64,000 nt of DNA from Vicia villosa. Taxonomy: Eukaryota; Streptophyta; Magnoliopsida; Fabales; Fabaceae. A model generated the notes under the pieces. The model saw only the letters and a list, made by a program, of their open reading frames with translations, made no database searches and was not told the DNA's origin. Every line of letters starts with the position of its first letter. Position 1 is the stretch's first letter. Below are positions 29,576 to 41,540 of the stretch, piece after piece. A program made the position numbers and the translations under genes. The DNA lies in NCBI RefSeq assembly GCF_029867415.1, contig NC_081185.1:114187466-114251465 (forward strand), read 5' to 3'.

Positions 29576-32500
29576 TGTAATACGGTGAACTGACTTTATT
29601 AGAAATGTGCGGTATGCAAGAGTCGCCGCCGACTTTTATTTTATCCAATAAGAAAGGCTAAAAGAACATGAAAAAACCTTTTTGAAAGAGATTGAGTTCG
29701 GGGGGTAAGTTATACAAAGGGAAGGTGTAAAGCACCCTTTGTATCCATGGTTATCCATGGGCTCTTAATTGCTTAGCTCACTTTGTTTGAATTGTTTGAA
29801 AAGATTTTGAAGTGTCGTGTGTGAATAGTAAAAACTTTGAAGAAGAACTTTAGCTTGTAAATAAGCGTAGTCTTTTTGAATTTGATTTTGGAAAAGAGTG
29901 GGAAAAGGGTTTTTGAATTTAGAGCAAGCAATTAGTAGCAACTACCCTAAGTTAGAAAAATTGTCCTTTTAGTCTTTCGGGCGAAAGGGACTATCCATAC
30001 CATAAAAGGGCAGGAAGTCTTTCAATTGGATGTTGAAGGGTCATCGAGAAATTATCGTTCGCCACAAGACTATCCCTTGCCATAAAGATAGTAGGTAGTC
30101 TAAGGGAAGGATATAATAATCATTAATCTTTTTAGGCATCATGCGAGGATACCTTAGCAATCGGGGACAATCATTTTTATAAGGCAACATTGAGGGAGTT
30201 TCAATAACTTTGAAGGCAACATTGCTTTAGGTATCCTCGGAATTGAGGGACTTGACTATTTTTAGGCAACAAAATTAAGGCAACAAGGCAACAATATAAG
30301 GCAACAGTCAACAAGAGGGATTACCCTAAAGGTGTGTGGGTGCCACAATCACGTGGTTAACTTCGATGATATTTATCTTGTAATTAGTGATCTAAGTTAT
30401 TTAGCAGGCTTGCACTCCCTAGGATTACTAACCACAACAATTAATATTACGGAAATTAAAGGCAGAAAATAAATTCCTACGCTATTACAATAAACACCTG
30501 CGGGGAAGGGGAATTACAATAAAAACCTGTAGGGGAATGCAGAAATTAAAAGGCGGAAAGTAAAGGCAGAAAATAAGAGGGATCAATAATTAGTCTTAAA
30601 CATTGAATGCCTTGATCTTCCTCGAACCCTTGATTGACCCTGAAAATTAAAATGAAAATAATAGGGGTGAGTGTATTACCAATTCATTAACGATGAAAGT
30701 AAACCCTAATTTATTTTTTAAGGCACAAATAAAATGATAAATAAATTTAAACAAGAAAAGAATTAGAAAAAGAATTAGAAACTTAGCTTTTTGATCTGAT
30801 GGCGCATGGCTGAAGGATCTTGGTTAATCCTGAAAATTAACCACGAAGAAGAAAAATGTTAGTGCATTAACTGATCTAAACCCTAATTGATTACAAACCC
30901 TAAAAGTTTACGAACCCTAATCCACCCTAAAAGTTTACGAACCCTAATCCTGAACTTAAAAGGGTTATTTAAGAAAACTTATTGTGACCAAGAAGGTTTA
31001 TAAGGCTTAAAAATGTGTTAGTGGATAACACCACCTACCTGAGGATTCTAGGGTTTATAAATGAATCGAGGTTAACAAACCTAAAAATTAACTATTAATT
31101 TTCAATTAATTAATTAATTAAAAGTATATATAAAAATAATAATTTTCGTTGTTTAAAAAATAATTATTGATAAATTTGTGGAACAATCGAGTTTTCGATT
31201 AAAAATAAATCATTATATGAAAATTATTATGATAAAAAAAGATGTTTAAATGAAACAAATAAAAAAACTGAGAAAAAGAAATACTTAAAAAGATGTATAA
31301 AAACAAAATAATAAATAAAAAAAAGAAAACTTAGCTGATGGGATATAGTGTGGTACGTGGCTGGAGGAGTATGGTGAGGACTGCATCCTGATCCTTCAGA
31401 TTAAGTTTCAGTGTCGATCCGTTGGCCAGTAATGAGGGCATGTCACAAGTGTGCATGAGATGGAAGCATAGGATCTGGGAGCAAAGAACCACACTTAAAA
31501 AAATAAATACCAGGGGGATACGTCGCTGGGAATCGATCCCCTTCTTTGTTGGTGACCAGCCTGTGACTCAACCGCTTGTGCTACGTCGTTGATTTGTAAC
31601 TGGAATGGAAGACAATGATTAAATAATAAACGCACGGATATTAAAAATAAAATAAAAAAGAAAGTCAGAATTAAACGTGCGGGCCCCATATTTGCTTTGA
31701 CTAGCGAATCACAAGTCACGAAGGCGCCACGCAGTAACCAACAGAGTCAAGGCACACGACCACCGGAGCTGTATAGCTCCGGTCACCTTCTTCAGCATGC
31801 CCAAAACCTGCAAAAACGATCAACATTAACAAAGAAAACAACCCAGATCCCATATATCAGCCCTTGCGAATTCAGTGGTGGGATTATCTCGCTCTGAAAC
31901 GGCCGGTAGCCCTGGATACAAAGCCTCATGAACTCTATGCCCTAACAATGGCATACAAGAATTCCTGCGTTAAAACTCAAGATTTATACGTCAAACATAA
32001 CCTGATAGCATATATTAGAAGTTATAAACAAACAGAAGTCATTCATGATGCATGGATTGAGAGAAATAAAACCATAAGTGAAGTATAAAATTCAATACGA
32101 GGGAGGACGACCCTGTATGCTTCAGGCTAGCCTTTGAACTGGGTTAGGTTCCTCTGATCTTCAGGAGGTTGATTAAAGACTTAAAACAGCATGAAACTTC
32201 TTGGATCTCTCTCTTGTTCGTGCCGTAATATCTTGACCACTTTTGCAACCTTGAACCCTAATTTTCTTTCTCCAAAAATCGTCCCCCTGCTTGTTGGATA
32301 ACTAGGTATATATATAGGGAGTGAATTAGGGTTTTAAGTTTGGAGGAAATCCAATCTTTGATTGAAAAAGAATTGAAAGAAAATTTGATTGGAAAATATT
32401 ATTATTTCTTTCTAAATCTAGCCAATCTTGCTCATCTCTCTCAAACCTCTCTAGCCATAAATTAGGATCATATATTTGACATATTGAAATTGATTAAAAA

Positions 32501-33485
32501 ATCAAATCTTGGATTTAGAACAAATTATTCATATTTTATATGATTTATTAATGTTTAAGTGAATAAAAATTCAAATAAATAATAATAAATATTATAAAAA
32601 TAAAATAATTGGTTTAAGAGTCAATATATGGGCCCTGGTCACGTTTGGAATCCATGTTTTAGGCCCATTAGTCCAAAAACACAAAATTATGCAATTAAGG
32701 TTTTGTATTTTTCTTGAAAATCGACCAACTTCTGAGCCTCGTATCTCCTTCAATTTTTATCATATGAAGGTGTTATTGACCTTTTTAGAAAGCTCAAGAT
32801 GTCCTCTAAAGCCTCCTTTTTGTTTCATCTTAATTGAATTTACCATGTTCAAGTTATGAGCTTTGAGAAAAAATGACTTTTTGCGATCCTTTAGAAGGAC
32901 CTGTAATGTATTGGCTCATATCTCTTATGCGGAAGCATTTCTTGACCTTGAGCCCAACATCAAAGTTGTATAGAATCAAATTTCCTTGAGAATGAGCTTT
33001 GGTTGGGGAATTTCTGAGAAAGTATGAGAGAGATATGATCAGTCAAAGTTGGGTTGACTTTCTCCTTAAAACCCTAATTTAGAAACTTAGGGTTTTGATG
33101 ATTTCTGAGATTTCCTTGATGAATCATGATCAATTCTTGATCAAATGATGGATGTGACTTCAAAATATTGATGTTGACCAAAAATCAGGAGTTTTGACTG
33201 TGGTTTGACCATAGTTTGACTTTTAGGTCAACCAGTCGATTATTGATCGTTTGGGCCATTGAGTGAGCAATCTTTTGAATCAGGGCTTGAAACTTGGCAT
33301 GAGGATGCTTTGAATCTTATGAGAGACCATGGAATCCATTTAAGGTATCAGAAGTTCAAATTCCTTGATTAAATCAGAAACCCTAATTTGGATCTTGTGC
33401 TTAGGAGAAGAGTGAGCTTGTACTGTCTTGAGCAATTGCAAGTTAGGTGAGTAAAAACATCTTGGGCAAATTTTGGGGTATGACA
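29576..33485 (-). mobile_element. Solo-LTR-like element A (3.9 kb), Ogre/Tat-like
   Basis: On the minus strand it runs from TGTCATACCCCAAAATTTGC to CGTATTACA, flanked by the 5-bp duplication TCTTG, so it has LTR-type ends but no coding region, primer site or internal domain. The 3' part of the minus strand contains GGGTGCTTTACACCTTCCC and GGCGGCGACTC, resembling the equivalents in elements at 45489 and 53719. I infer a solo LTR of an Ogre/Tat-type Ty3/gypsy element, since such LTRs are several kilobases long in legumes. A tRNA-like module lies at 31528-31583. Confidence 0.65.
31528..31583 (-). other. tRNA-like A/B-box module in element A
   Basis: Minus strand: TAGCACAAGCGG (31583-31572) fits the Pol III A box TRGYNNARNNGG fully, and 32 nt later GGATCGATTCCC (31539-31528) fits the B box GGTTCGANTCC with one mismatch. 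Flanking arms do not pair as a proper acceptor stem, so it is not a tRNA gene. Confidence 0.55.
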
Positions 33486-34682
33486 TCTTGATTCGAAGAA
33501 CTACGACAAATGGGCGAAACAAATGAAGGTTCTGTTTGGTTATCAAGAGGTTCTTGAGACCGTCATCAATGGAGTTAGACCGTTAGTGGCAGATGCTACC
33601 AATGCTCGTAGGGTTACACACAAGGAAGAAAAGAAGAAGGATTACAAATCTCTATTCTTGATTCATTCGTGTGTTGATAACGACAATTTTGAGAAGGTTG
33701 GTGATTGTGAATCCGCAAAACAAGCATGGGAAATCTTAGAGAAAGCGTATGCCGGTGCCGTCAAAGCGAAGGTGGTAAGGTTACAAACTTACAAATGTCA
33801 ATTCGAGTTAACGCAAATGGAGGACAAAGAAACTGTCAACGATTACATCACACGCATTACCCGGTTAGTCAACCAAATCAAGTCATGTGGCGAAACGATC
33901 CTTGAGCAGAATGTTGTATCGAAAGTGTTGCGTTCGTTAACATCACGTTTCGATAACATTGTTGTGGCTATTGAGGAGTCAAAGGATCTAAAAAATTTGA
34001 GCAAATATGAGTTTCAAAGTTCGTTAGAGGCGCATGAACAAAGGATGGATTAGAGAAGTGCCGACAAAGCCAAAGCGTAGATCGCTTTGCAAGCGCGTTT
34101 ACATGAGAAGAACAAGAGATCGAAAGGGAAGTGGACTTCTAAAATTAAGAAGAATTTTGGTGGAAAAGATCCACAAAATTCAAAGGGTGAAGGAAGCTCC
34201 AAAGAGGGTAATCAAAGCGCCCACAAACCGTTTGACAAAAGTTCTGTGAAGTGTTATAATTGTCAAAAGCTTGGGCTTTTTGTGAAAGATTGTCGCTCAA
34301 AACGCAAGGAAAAGGATGCGGGTGAGGCTAAGGTTGCTAGGGAAGAGGTAGATGATGAAGATACCCTTCTTGTGATGATTACGGAAGAGAATTATGGCAT
34401 TGTTGATGTTTCGAGCAGCAGCTACTGTAGTGATAGTCTGCGGGACAGCAGTTGTACAGTTTCTGAAAGTGGTGGAAAAATGCTTTTGGATCAAAATGCA
34501 TTACTTACCATGCGTGATGGAGTTCAAAGTAAAGATGAGTGGTACTTGGATTCCGGTTGTTCAACACATATGACGGTTCGAAAGGATTGGTTTGTGCAAA
34601 TCAATCAAGCGGCAAAGAGTAAAGTAAAGTTTGTTGACGACAGTACGACACCACTTTAAGAGCCGAAGGGGTAGGAGATGTT

Positions 34683-37626
34683 TTGATCGGAAGAAAGAAT
34701 GGTGGACATTCTAGGATCAAAGATGTCTTGTACAGATCGGGAATTAAGTGTAATATTTTAAGCATTGACCAATTACTTGAAAGAGGTTACTTAATTCGGT
34801 TGGAGAACAAGATGTTACGCGTTTTAGATTCAAATGGTGTGTTGATTCTAAAAGCGCTGATGGCCGCCAATAGAACTTTTAAGGTTGAGTTAAAGGTTAT
34901 GGAGCATCGTTGTTTAGCTACCGCGGCAAGTAGAGATGAGTGGTTATGGCATTACCGTCTTGGTCACCTTAATTTTAGGGATCTCAAAATGTTGCAACAA
35001 AGTGAAATGGTAACAGGGCTGCCACATATTAGTGTTTCGACAGAATTGTGTGAGGAATGTGTCACGAGTAAGCAACACAAGAATGTGTTTAGCAAGGATG
35101 CGGTTCGAAGAACCAAAGGCTTACTTGAGGTGGTGTATTCTGATGTTTGTGGACCGATGCAAGTAGAGACTTATGGTGGCAATCGATATTTTGTTACATT
35201 TATTGACGAATTTAGTAAGAAGCTTTGGACATATCTTATCAAGAGGAAGGATGAGGTATTTGGAGTGTTCAAGAGTTTCAAATCCATGGTGGAGCGTCAA
35301 AGCGGTCGGAAGCTCAAAATTCTCAAAACGGATGGTGGAGGTGAATATACGTCTAGTGAGTTTGGGAAGTTTGGTGATCTTGAGGGTATTATGCATGAGG
35401 TGGTGCCTCCATATACGCCTCAACAAAACGGAGTTGCCGAGAGGAAAAATCGTACAATAATGAACATGGTGCATAGTATGCTTTGTGGGAAGAAGTTGCC
35501 TAAGGAATTGTGGGGTGAGGCCGTGTCTACAGCCACCTACTTGTTGAATAGGTGTCCTACTAAGAAGCTGGAGAAGATTACACCAGAAGAGGTTTGGAGT
35601 GGTTTCAAACCGAGTGTGAATCATTTGCGCATTTTTGGATCGATTGCATATCGTCATGTACCGAATTAACTTAGAAAGAAGTTGGATGATAAAGGTGAGA
35701 AATTGATATTTGTTGGATATCACTCTACGAGAGGTTACAAGCTATTTGATGAGAGGAATCAGAAAATCGTGATAACCCAGGATGTGCAGTTTGATGAAAT
35801 AAAAACTGCTGAAATAGTAGGTGAACAACAGCAGCAGTTTGTTGCTAATCGGTTACACCCTGATGAACAGCAGCAGTTTGTTGATTTGTTTGATCCGGAG
35901 AATTTTGATGCTGTTGTACCTGCACCTAATGAAGTAGAAAATGATGTTGTGAATAATGGTAGACCAGTGAGGCAAAGAGCCTTGCCTCATAGACTCCGAG
36001 ACTGTGAGAGGTTCCAAGATAATGAAGTGAATAATGATGGTGATTTTGTTCATTTCACACTTATAACCGAATACGTACCGGTAAATGAGAAGGAAGCCTT
36101 AAGTGATCCTAAATGGATATGTGCAATGAAAGAGGAGCTGGAATCTATTGAAAAAAAATGGTACTTGGGAGTTGGTCGATTTACCACATGGAAAGAAACC
36201 GATTGGTGTGCGATGGGTCTATAAAGTCAAAACAAATCCTAAAGGTGAAGTAATCAAGTACAAAGCTCGATTAGTTGCTAAAGGGTTCTTGCAACGTGAT
36301 GAGATAGACTACGAGGAGGTATTCGCACTGGTGGCTAGATTGGAGACTATTCGTTTGGTTGTTGGAATTGCGCATAGCAACAATTGGGTGATTTACCAAA
36401 TGGATGTGAAATCTGCGTTTTTGAATGGTCCTCTTGATGAGGAGGTTTATGTGGGGAAGCCACCCGGTTTCGTGATCAAAAATCAAGAGAAGAAGTACTA
36501 CAAGCTATACAAGGCGTTGTATGGTTTGAAACAAGCTCCGAGAGCTTGGAACAAACGTATAGACGGCTTTCTTATTGACACTGATTTCAAACAGTGTGTA
36601 TCCGAACATGGTGTTTATGTGAGATCGGATACTATTGATGGTGTTATTATACTTTGCTTGTATGTTGATGATCTCTTGATTACGGGCAGCAATGACAAGA
36701 GTATTTCAAGGTTCAAAGTGGAGCTCATGAGTGAGTTTGAGATGACGGACCTTGGTGTCATGAGATACTTTCTTGGCATAGAGTTTAACAAGTCAAAAGT
36801 GGGGCTGCTTATGCATCAAAGAAGGTATGCTCTAGATATCTTGAAAAGGTGTGAAATGGAACATTGTAATGCTTCTAATAAACCTTGTGAGGCTAGAGTT
36901 CAGCTGTCCAAAAGTGATGATGAGGACGATTTGGATCCAACACTTTACCGGAGTTTGATTGGATCGTTACGGTATTTGTGCAATACTCGACCGAATTTGG
37001 CTTTTAGTGTCGGTATTGCGAGTAGATTCATGGAGAGACTTAAGGTGTCTCACTTGGCGGCGGTCAAGAGAATCCTTAGATATGTGAAAGGTACTCTTGG
37101 TTGTGGTATTTTGTTTCTCACATCGGATATGGGTCACAAATGTACTTTACTTGGCTACACCGATTCTAATTGGTGCGGAGATAAAGATGATCGGAAATCT
37201 ACGGCGAGTTACATCTTTATGTTCGGTAGTACACCAATCTCATGGTGTTCGAAGAAGGAACCGATTGTAGCACTCTCTTCTTGTGAGGCCGAGTACATTG
37301 CGGTATCATTAAGTGCTTGCCAAGCTATGTGGTTAGTGAATCTTATGAAGGAATTGGGATGTGGTGATGATGATGCCACCACACTGTTTGTGGATAATGT
37401 TTCCGCGATAAATCTTGCGAAGAATCCGATTGCACACGGAAGGAGCAAGCATATTGAGATGCGGTTTCATTACTTGAGAGGATTGGTTGGTGATGGAAAG
37501 CTTAGATTGAGCTATTGCCGAAGCGAGGACCAAGTTGTAGATTTGTTGACCAAGGGTGTGACAAATGAAGTGTTCAAGAGACTGTTGAAGAGCTTGAGCA
37601 TGATGAACTTGGAGCAACTAAAGTGA
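34683..37626 (+). pseudogene. Copia pol pseudogene
   Basis: 34683-35669 carries the integrase zinc finger (WHYRLGHLNFRDLKM...CEECVTSKQ) and core (VVYSDVCGPM, KTDGGGEYTS, NGVAERKNRTIMNM); a TAA stop at 35667 interrupts it. The same frame continues to about 36160, where a frameshift leads into 36148-37626 with reverse transcriptase (KARLVAKGFLQRDEIDYEEV, MDVKSAFLNGPLDEEVY, LYVDDLLITGS) and RNase H (GYTDSNWCGDKDDRKST, SSCEAEYIAVSLSA, FVDNVSAINLAKNP). At least one stop and two frameshifts make it non-functional. Confidence 0.9.
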
Positions 37627-37633
37627 GGTGGTG

Positions 37634-38723
37634 TGTTGTGAGCTATTAAAAATCTGATTCTTTGAAAGTTCAGCAAGTTGTTGCTAATCAGTTACAGCTG
37701 TTAGTTTTCAAAAATAACAGAATTTAACAGCATAGCACTTTAGTTGGTTTTGTCATTAGTTGTCCTTATTTTGCAGGTTTATGGGCTCACGTTACCAGAT
37801 GCCTAAAAGTGCACGCGGTGCTCCCGAATGAGTGGTGGGAACACTTCGAGCAATTCGGAGCCCTTATAGGAGGTGGTAGAAGATCAGTTAATCGCGTTAG
37901 AATCATATGGTTTGCTTGCATCTGAAGTATATGGAAAGCTCGAAATACTAGCATATTCAAGAACAAGAATACACCGGTGGAGCAATTACTTGAAGTCGTC
38001 CAGAGACTCTCCTGGAATTGGTTGTATACCAAAAATAAATCAGTAGCTTGTAACTTGTCCCAGTGGTTCTTAAATCCAAGGCTATTCCTCGACTAGGCGC
38101 TGTGTCTTTATTTTCCTTCTGCAGGGATATTGTTGCCAGAATTTAGCTGTGATTAATCTAGTGGAAGACTCGGAAACATTAGCAAAGGCAGTATCGTCTC
38201 GGGCAGCTTGGACACCGTTTAACAAATTAATGTTGCTGCCCCGCTGTGATCATGTCTGTTCTGAACTTAACAATTATGTTGCTGTCCTGCTGTGATCATG
38301 TCTGTTCTGAACCGGTTAATGCCGATAATGCTTCTGCGTGCCTGGTTTGGGATTTCTAGTATTTAATATCCAAGCTGGAAGCTTTAGGGTGAGATTGTAG
38401 TGCTCTCTCGTGTGCATCCGGGAGTGAAGTTACTGCAATCTGTTTATTAGGTGTTTTTTGGTGAAGATTGGTGTTGAATTATATCTATTGAGCTGGTGTG
38501 TTTGAGGTGTAATTTGTAACAGAAATGTTGTACTGATGTAATCTTAGCATGTCTCATGCTAGAGCTTTATTATTGAATATATCCCTTTTTGCTTCTCCAA
38601 AAAAAATATTACTCTCTACCCTAATTCTCTCTCTCTCTCTCTCAATTCATCTTCTTTCAAGTTTCTTTTCACCACTGTTACTACCTTCAAAATTATGGCT
38701 TTATGTTTTATGTTGTTCCAACA
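37634..38723 (+). repeat. 3' LTR of the older copia element, interrupted by a LINE
   Basis: 37634-37763 matches the 5' LTR up to 29279 and 38605-38723 matches from 29357. In between is a LINE; about 77 bp of LTR (29280-29356 equivalent, including the TATATATA) are missing. Confidence 0.85.
37764..38604 (+). pseudogene. 5'-truncated LINE inside the 3' LTR
   Basis: Near the left end a frame reads WWEHFEQFGALIGGGRRSVN and RVRIIWFACI, then a TGA in place of a Trp codon, then SIWKARNTSIFKNKNTPVEQ, the extreme C-terminus of a plant LINE ORF2. A long 3' UTR and an A8 run (38599-38606) follow. No duplication flanks it; instead LTR bases are lost. Confidence 0.75.
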
Positions 38724-38865
38724 AAATATAGTTGGATGATAATGTTAGGGAGAAGTTATAAATATAGGTTAAGCTTGTGCCAAATATTAAATAAATAAAT
38801 AAATATATTACATTAATTATAAAAATATTTTATTTTTTATATCTTCTAGAAATACAAATAAAATA

Positions 38866-39048
38866 GGGTTTAATGGATATGCACTGACAGTGTAAAATAA
38901 TTTTACACTGTCATCCAATAGAAAATCACAAATCTGCCATGTCATTAAAAGTTTTTTAAAATAAAAGAAAGTTTTAATTGGATACATGATTGTGATTGGT
39001 TGACAGTGTAAAACTATTTTACACTCTCAGTACATCACCCATTTTCTC
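38866..39048. mobile_element. Small MITE, 183 bp, with internal hairpins
   Basis: Flanked by AATAAAATA on both sides (38857-38865, 39049-39057). Contains GACAGTGTAAAATAATTTTACACTGTC and a second similar palindrome near 39000-39025 in an inverted arrangement. A 9-bp duplication suggests Mutator-type, though the outer ends are only partly inverted. Confidence 0.6.
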
Positions 39049-39057
39049 AATAAAATA

Positions 39058-39336
39058 TCCGTAAAGTTAATTTTGTAAAAGAAAAGGAAGCATCCAAAAA
39101 AACTATTCCATTTCTCTCTTTAAAATATGATAGTAACTTTTGTGACTTTTTCTCTATGGTAATCATCATTTTCTCTCATCTGTTATCTCTAGTCAAAATG
39201 AATTAAAGTTATCCAAGTTACTAAACAATAAAGTCATTAAATTGCAGCATAACTTATCAGTATTAAGGGGCGGCCAGAAATGAAGAGTTGGACAGAAAAC
39301 TGATTGTTGCATTATTTGTAGCCGGGGTGTGTTAAA
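39058..39336 (+). other. 5' flank of an F-box pseudogene
   Basis: AT-rich. The last ~70 bp (GGCGGCCAGAAATGAAG onward) are homologous to the sequence before the 62020 locus. No promoter motif is claimed. Confidence 0.35.
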
Positions 39337-40641
39337 ATGGCAATGCTCCACCTAGCGGCATTTCTTAGTTTCATTACAAATCTTTTAGGTTTCAACAGCA
39401 TTATTAAGTTCATTATCAAGTCAGCCGCATCTCTGCACCTGCCTAGGACGACTCCGTCACCAGTGGTCCTCCCCGACGATCTCATTACCGAGGTATTTTC
39501 CTTTCTACCCGTCAAATCGCTTCTTCGATTCAGATGTCTTAGTAAGTATTGGAAGACACTTATTTCCCGTCCCGATTTTGTGAAATTGCATCTTAAGAGA
39601 TCAGCGACACGAAATCCTCTCTTCACACTAATCACGTATCGTATAAGACATGTCCCCGAAGATTCCTTATATGGTAGTGACGAGGAATGTGAGCACAGTG
39701 TTGTTCCATACCCTATACGCAGTTTACTCGACAACCCTTCATTTACCCTTTTTGACGATCCTTACTATCATGTGAGAGACAAAGGATGCTCGGATATAGT
39801 TGGTTCATGCAATGGACTAATTCTTTTGGCTGGATGCTTTTTTGATAGTTGGAACGGCAATCCGGATGATAACTATTGGCTCCGTGTTTGGAATCCAGCC
39901 ACCAGGACAACATCTCAAACTTTTGGGTATTTTAATGATTTTAGTAATTCTCCACCTCAAGGTTTTGGTTTTGCATTTGGTTTTGATAATTCGACAGGTA
40001 CTTATAAAGTTGTGGCATCTCGTGTTTGTTGTTATGAATGGACGACCGAGGTGAGAGTTCTTAGTTTGGGTAGCGATGTTTGGAGAAATATTGAAAGTTT
40101 TCCGGTCATTCCTCTTAATTTGTACTTTGGCGGTCTTAGTATATATGGTAGCGTGTATTTGTGTGGCACTCTTAATTGGATGGCTATGAACCATATGGAC
40201 AGTTACTTTTGGTAGCGTGTATTTGATGAAGTACCACCTAGAGAACCAACGATTGGTGTGTTAGGAAGCTGTCTTTGTTTTTCTTATTCTTATAAAGAAA
40301 CTGATTTTGTTATATGGAAGATGAAGAAATTTGGGGTTGAGGATTCTTGGTTTCAATTCCTTAAAATTAGTTATCAGCAGCTTCAAATAGATCATGACTT
40401 TAGTGTTGATTGGAGAAAGAATTATTTTCTATTGGTGCCGTTGCTTATATCTGAAGATGGTGATACACTAGTACTTAAAAGCAATGAAGAAAACCAAGCA
40501 ATTCTCTATAATTGGAGACATAATAGAGTACAGCGGACACAAGTTATTGTAAGTAGAACTATTACCGATAATAGCACTAGCGATCATGTATTTTGGAAGG
40601 ATGCCAAGGATTTCGTTGAAAGTTTAGTTCCAATTTTTTGA
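39337..40641 (+). pseudogene. F-box protein pseudogene with internal deletion and templated filler
   Basis: ATG at 39337 begins a hydrophobic leader (MAMLHLAAFLSFITNLLGF), then an F-box (VVLPDDLITEVFSFLPVKSL) and the F-box-associated domain (LRVWNPATRTTSQTFGYF, GFDNSTGTYKVVASRV, SDVWRNIESFPVIPL, GSVYLCGTLNWMA). At about 40210 roughly 104 bp present in the 62020 paralogue are replaced by a 16-bp piece copied from 40146-40161; a TAG at 40213 ends the frame at 292 codons. The C-terminal part (40258-40641, ending DFVESLVPIF) is still open. A truncated F-box protein could in theory be made and still bind SKP1. Confidence 0.85.
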
Positions 40642-41540
40642 AAGTAAGTTTCTCTTCCATGGTTTACTACTTGTAGGAATTTTTGTTCATTTGTATAAGT
40701 GGTTTTCATAATAATCGACAATTTGAATATTCCTTTTAATTATTTCTTAGGTTAATTGTATATTGAGCATGTGGCTTATATTGAGAAAATGTATATGGGT
40801 TGTACTTTGTATATAACTATTTGAACATGCTGGGATGGTTTTTTCCATATATTTGCTTGCACTGTATAAAACCATTGTGGACATATAGATAGGAAAGCAC
40901 ACATTTTTCTGCCGTTATATATCAACCAACAACATCGCATGAGTTGACTGGACACCACTAGATTATTTTGCTAGATTTCTTTAAAATTAAATACAAGCTA
41001 TAGATTCAAATGCCTAAACTAATAGATTTTTTTTCCACTGGAAAAGTTCATTTTGCTTCTCTTGATTCAGGTTAAAGATTTTATTTGAGAACGTTTCTTA
41101 ATTACATCAAAGGTTAGTCATGGAAAACTGAAAGTTATTTAAGAAAATTGTTCACAATATTAATGGTTTCAAGCTAGTAGGGAAAAAAATAGATTAGTCA
41201 TTTGAGCTTTTAATCTATAGATATCCATCAACTAAAAAAACTTGTGGATACACTAATTATTAATTTTCATTGATCACTCTTATAGTGATTGATTAAACGT
41301 CATATTTTATCTAGACAAGAACAAAGTTTAAGAAAATTATAAAAAGAAATTATAAGCAAAATGGTTTTAAGGGGTAGTATAAAGGATACTGAAAACTCAA
41401 CGATTGAATTTTAAACAAAAAAAGATTTTGGCAAAATGAAATTCCGCAAAATGTAAAAATGAGAATTCAATGCCACAACATCCATTATTCTAAAAAGAAC
41501 ACACGAATTCAAACAAGTAAATCATAAGAGAAACTTACTT
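40642..41540. other. Intergenic region between convergent F-box genes
   Basis: The first part is the 3' flank of the plus-strand pseudogene (GTAAGTTTCTCTTCC donor right after its stop). From 40855 it matches 7140-7836. No gene. Confidence 0.45.

Larger units (their letters stand above)
29527..34659 (+). pseudogene. Copia gag pseudogene split by a 3.9-kb insertion
   Basis: ATG at 29527 starts a frame that is cut at 29575 and resumes at 33486 (YDKWAKQMKVLFGYQEV). The Gag domain continues through AYAGAVKAKVVRLQTYKCQF. Two in-frame stops follow (34051 and 34078), then the nucleocapsid part with a zinc knuckle CYNCQKLGLFVKDC near 34252, where the usual His is Leu. Protease YLDSGCSTHMT is near 34547. 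A frameshift after 34659 moves to the pol frame at 34683. Confidence 0.85.
29150..38723 (+). mobile_element. Older Ty1/copia element, disrupted by two nested insertions
   Basis: LTRs at 29150-29475 and 37634-38723 (the latter split by a LINE) and target duplication AAATA (29145-29149, 38724-38728) define the element. A 3.9-kb LTR-like element sits in gag (29576-33485). Without insertions it is about 4.8 kb, the usual size for short-LTR copia elements. The LTR copies differ at several positions and pol carries stops and frameshifts, so it is older than the element at 14999 and is dead. Confidence 0.9.

Noticed and set aside
31495..32088. Several 60-75 codon frames in element A
   Set aside because: Short, on both strands, no motif; they lie in LTR-like non-coding DNA.
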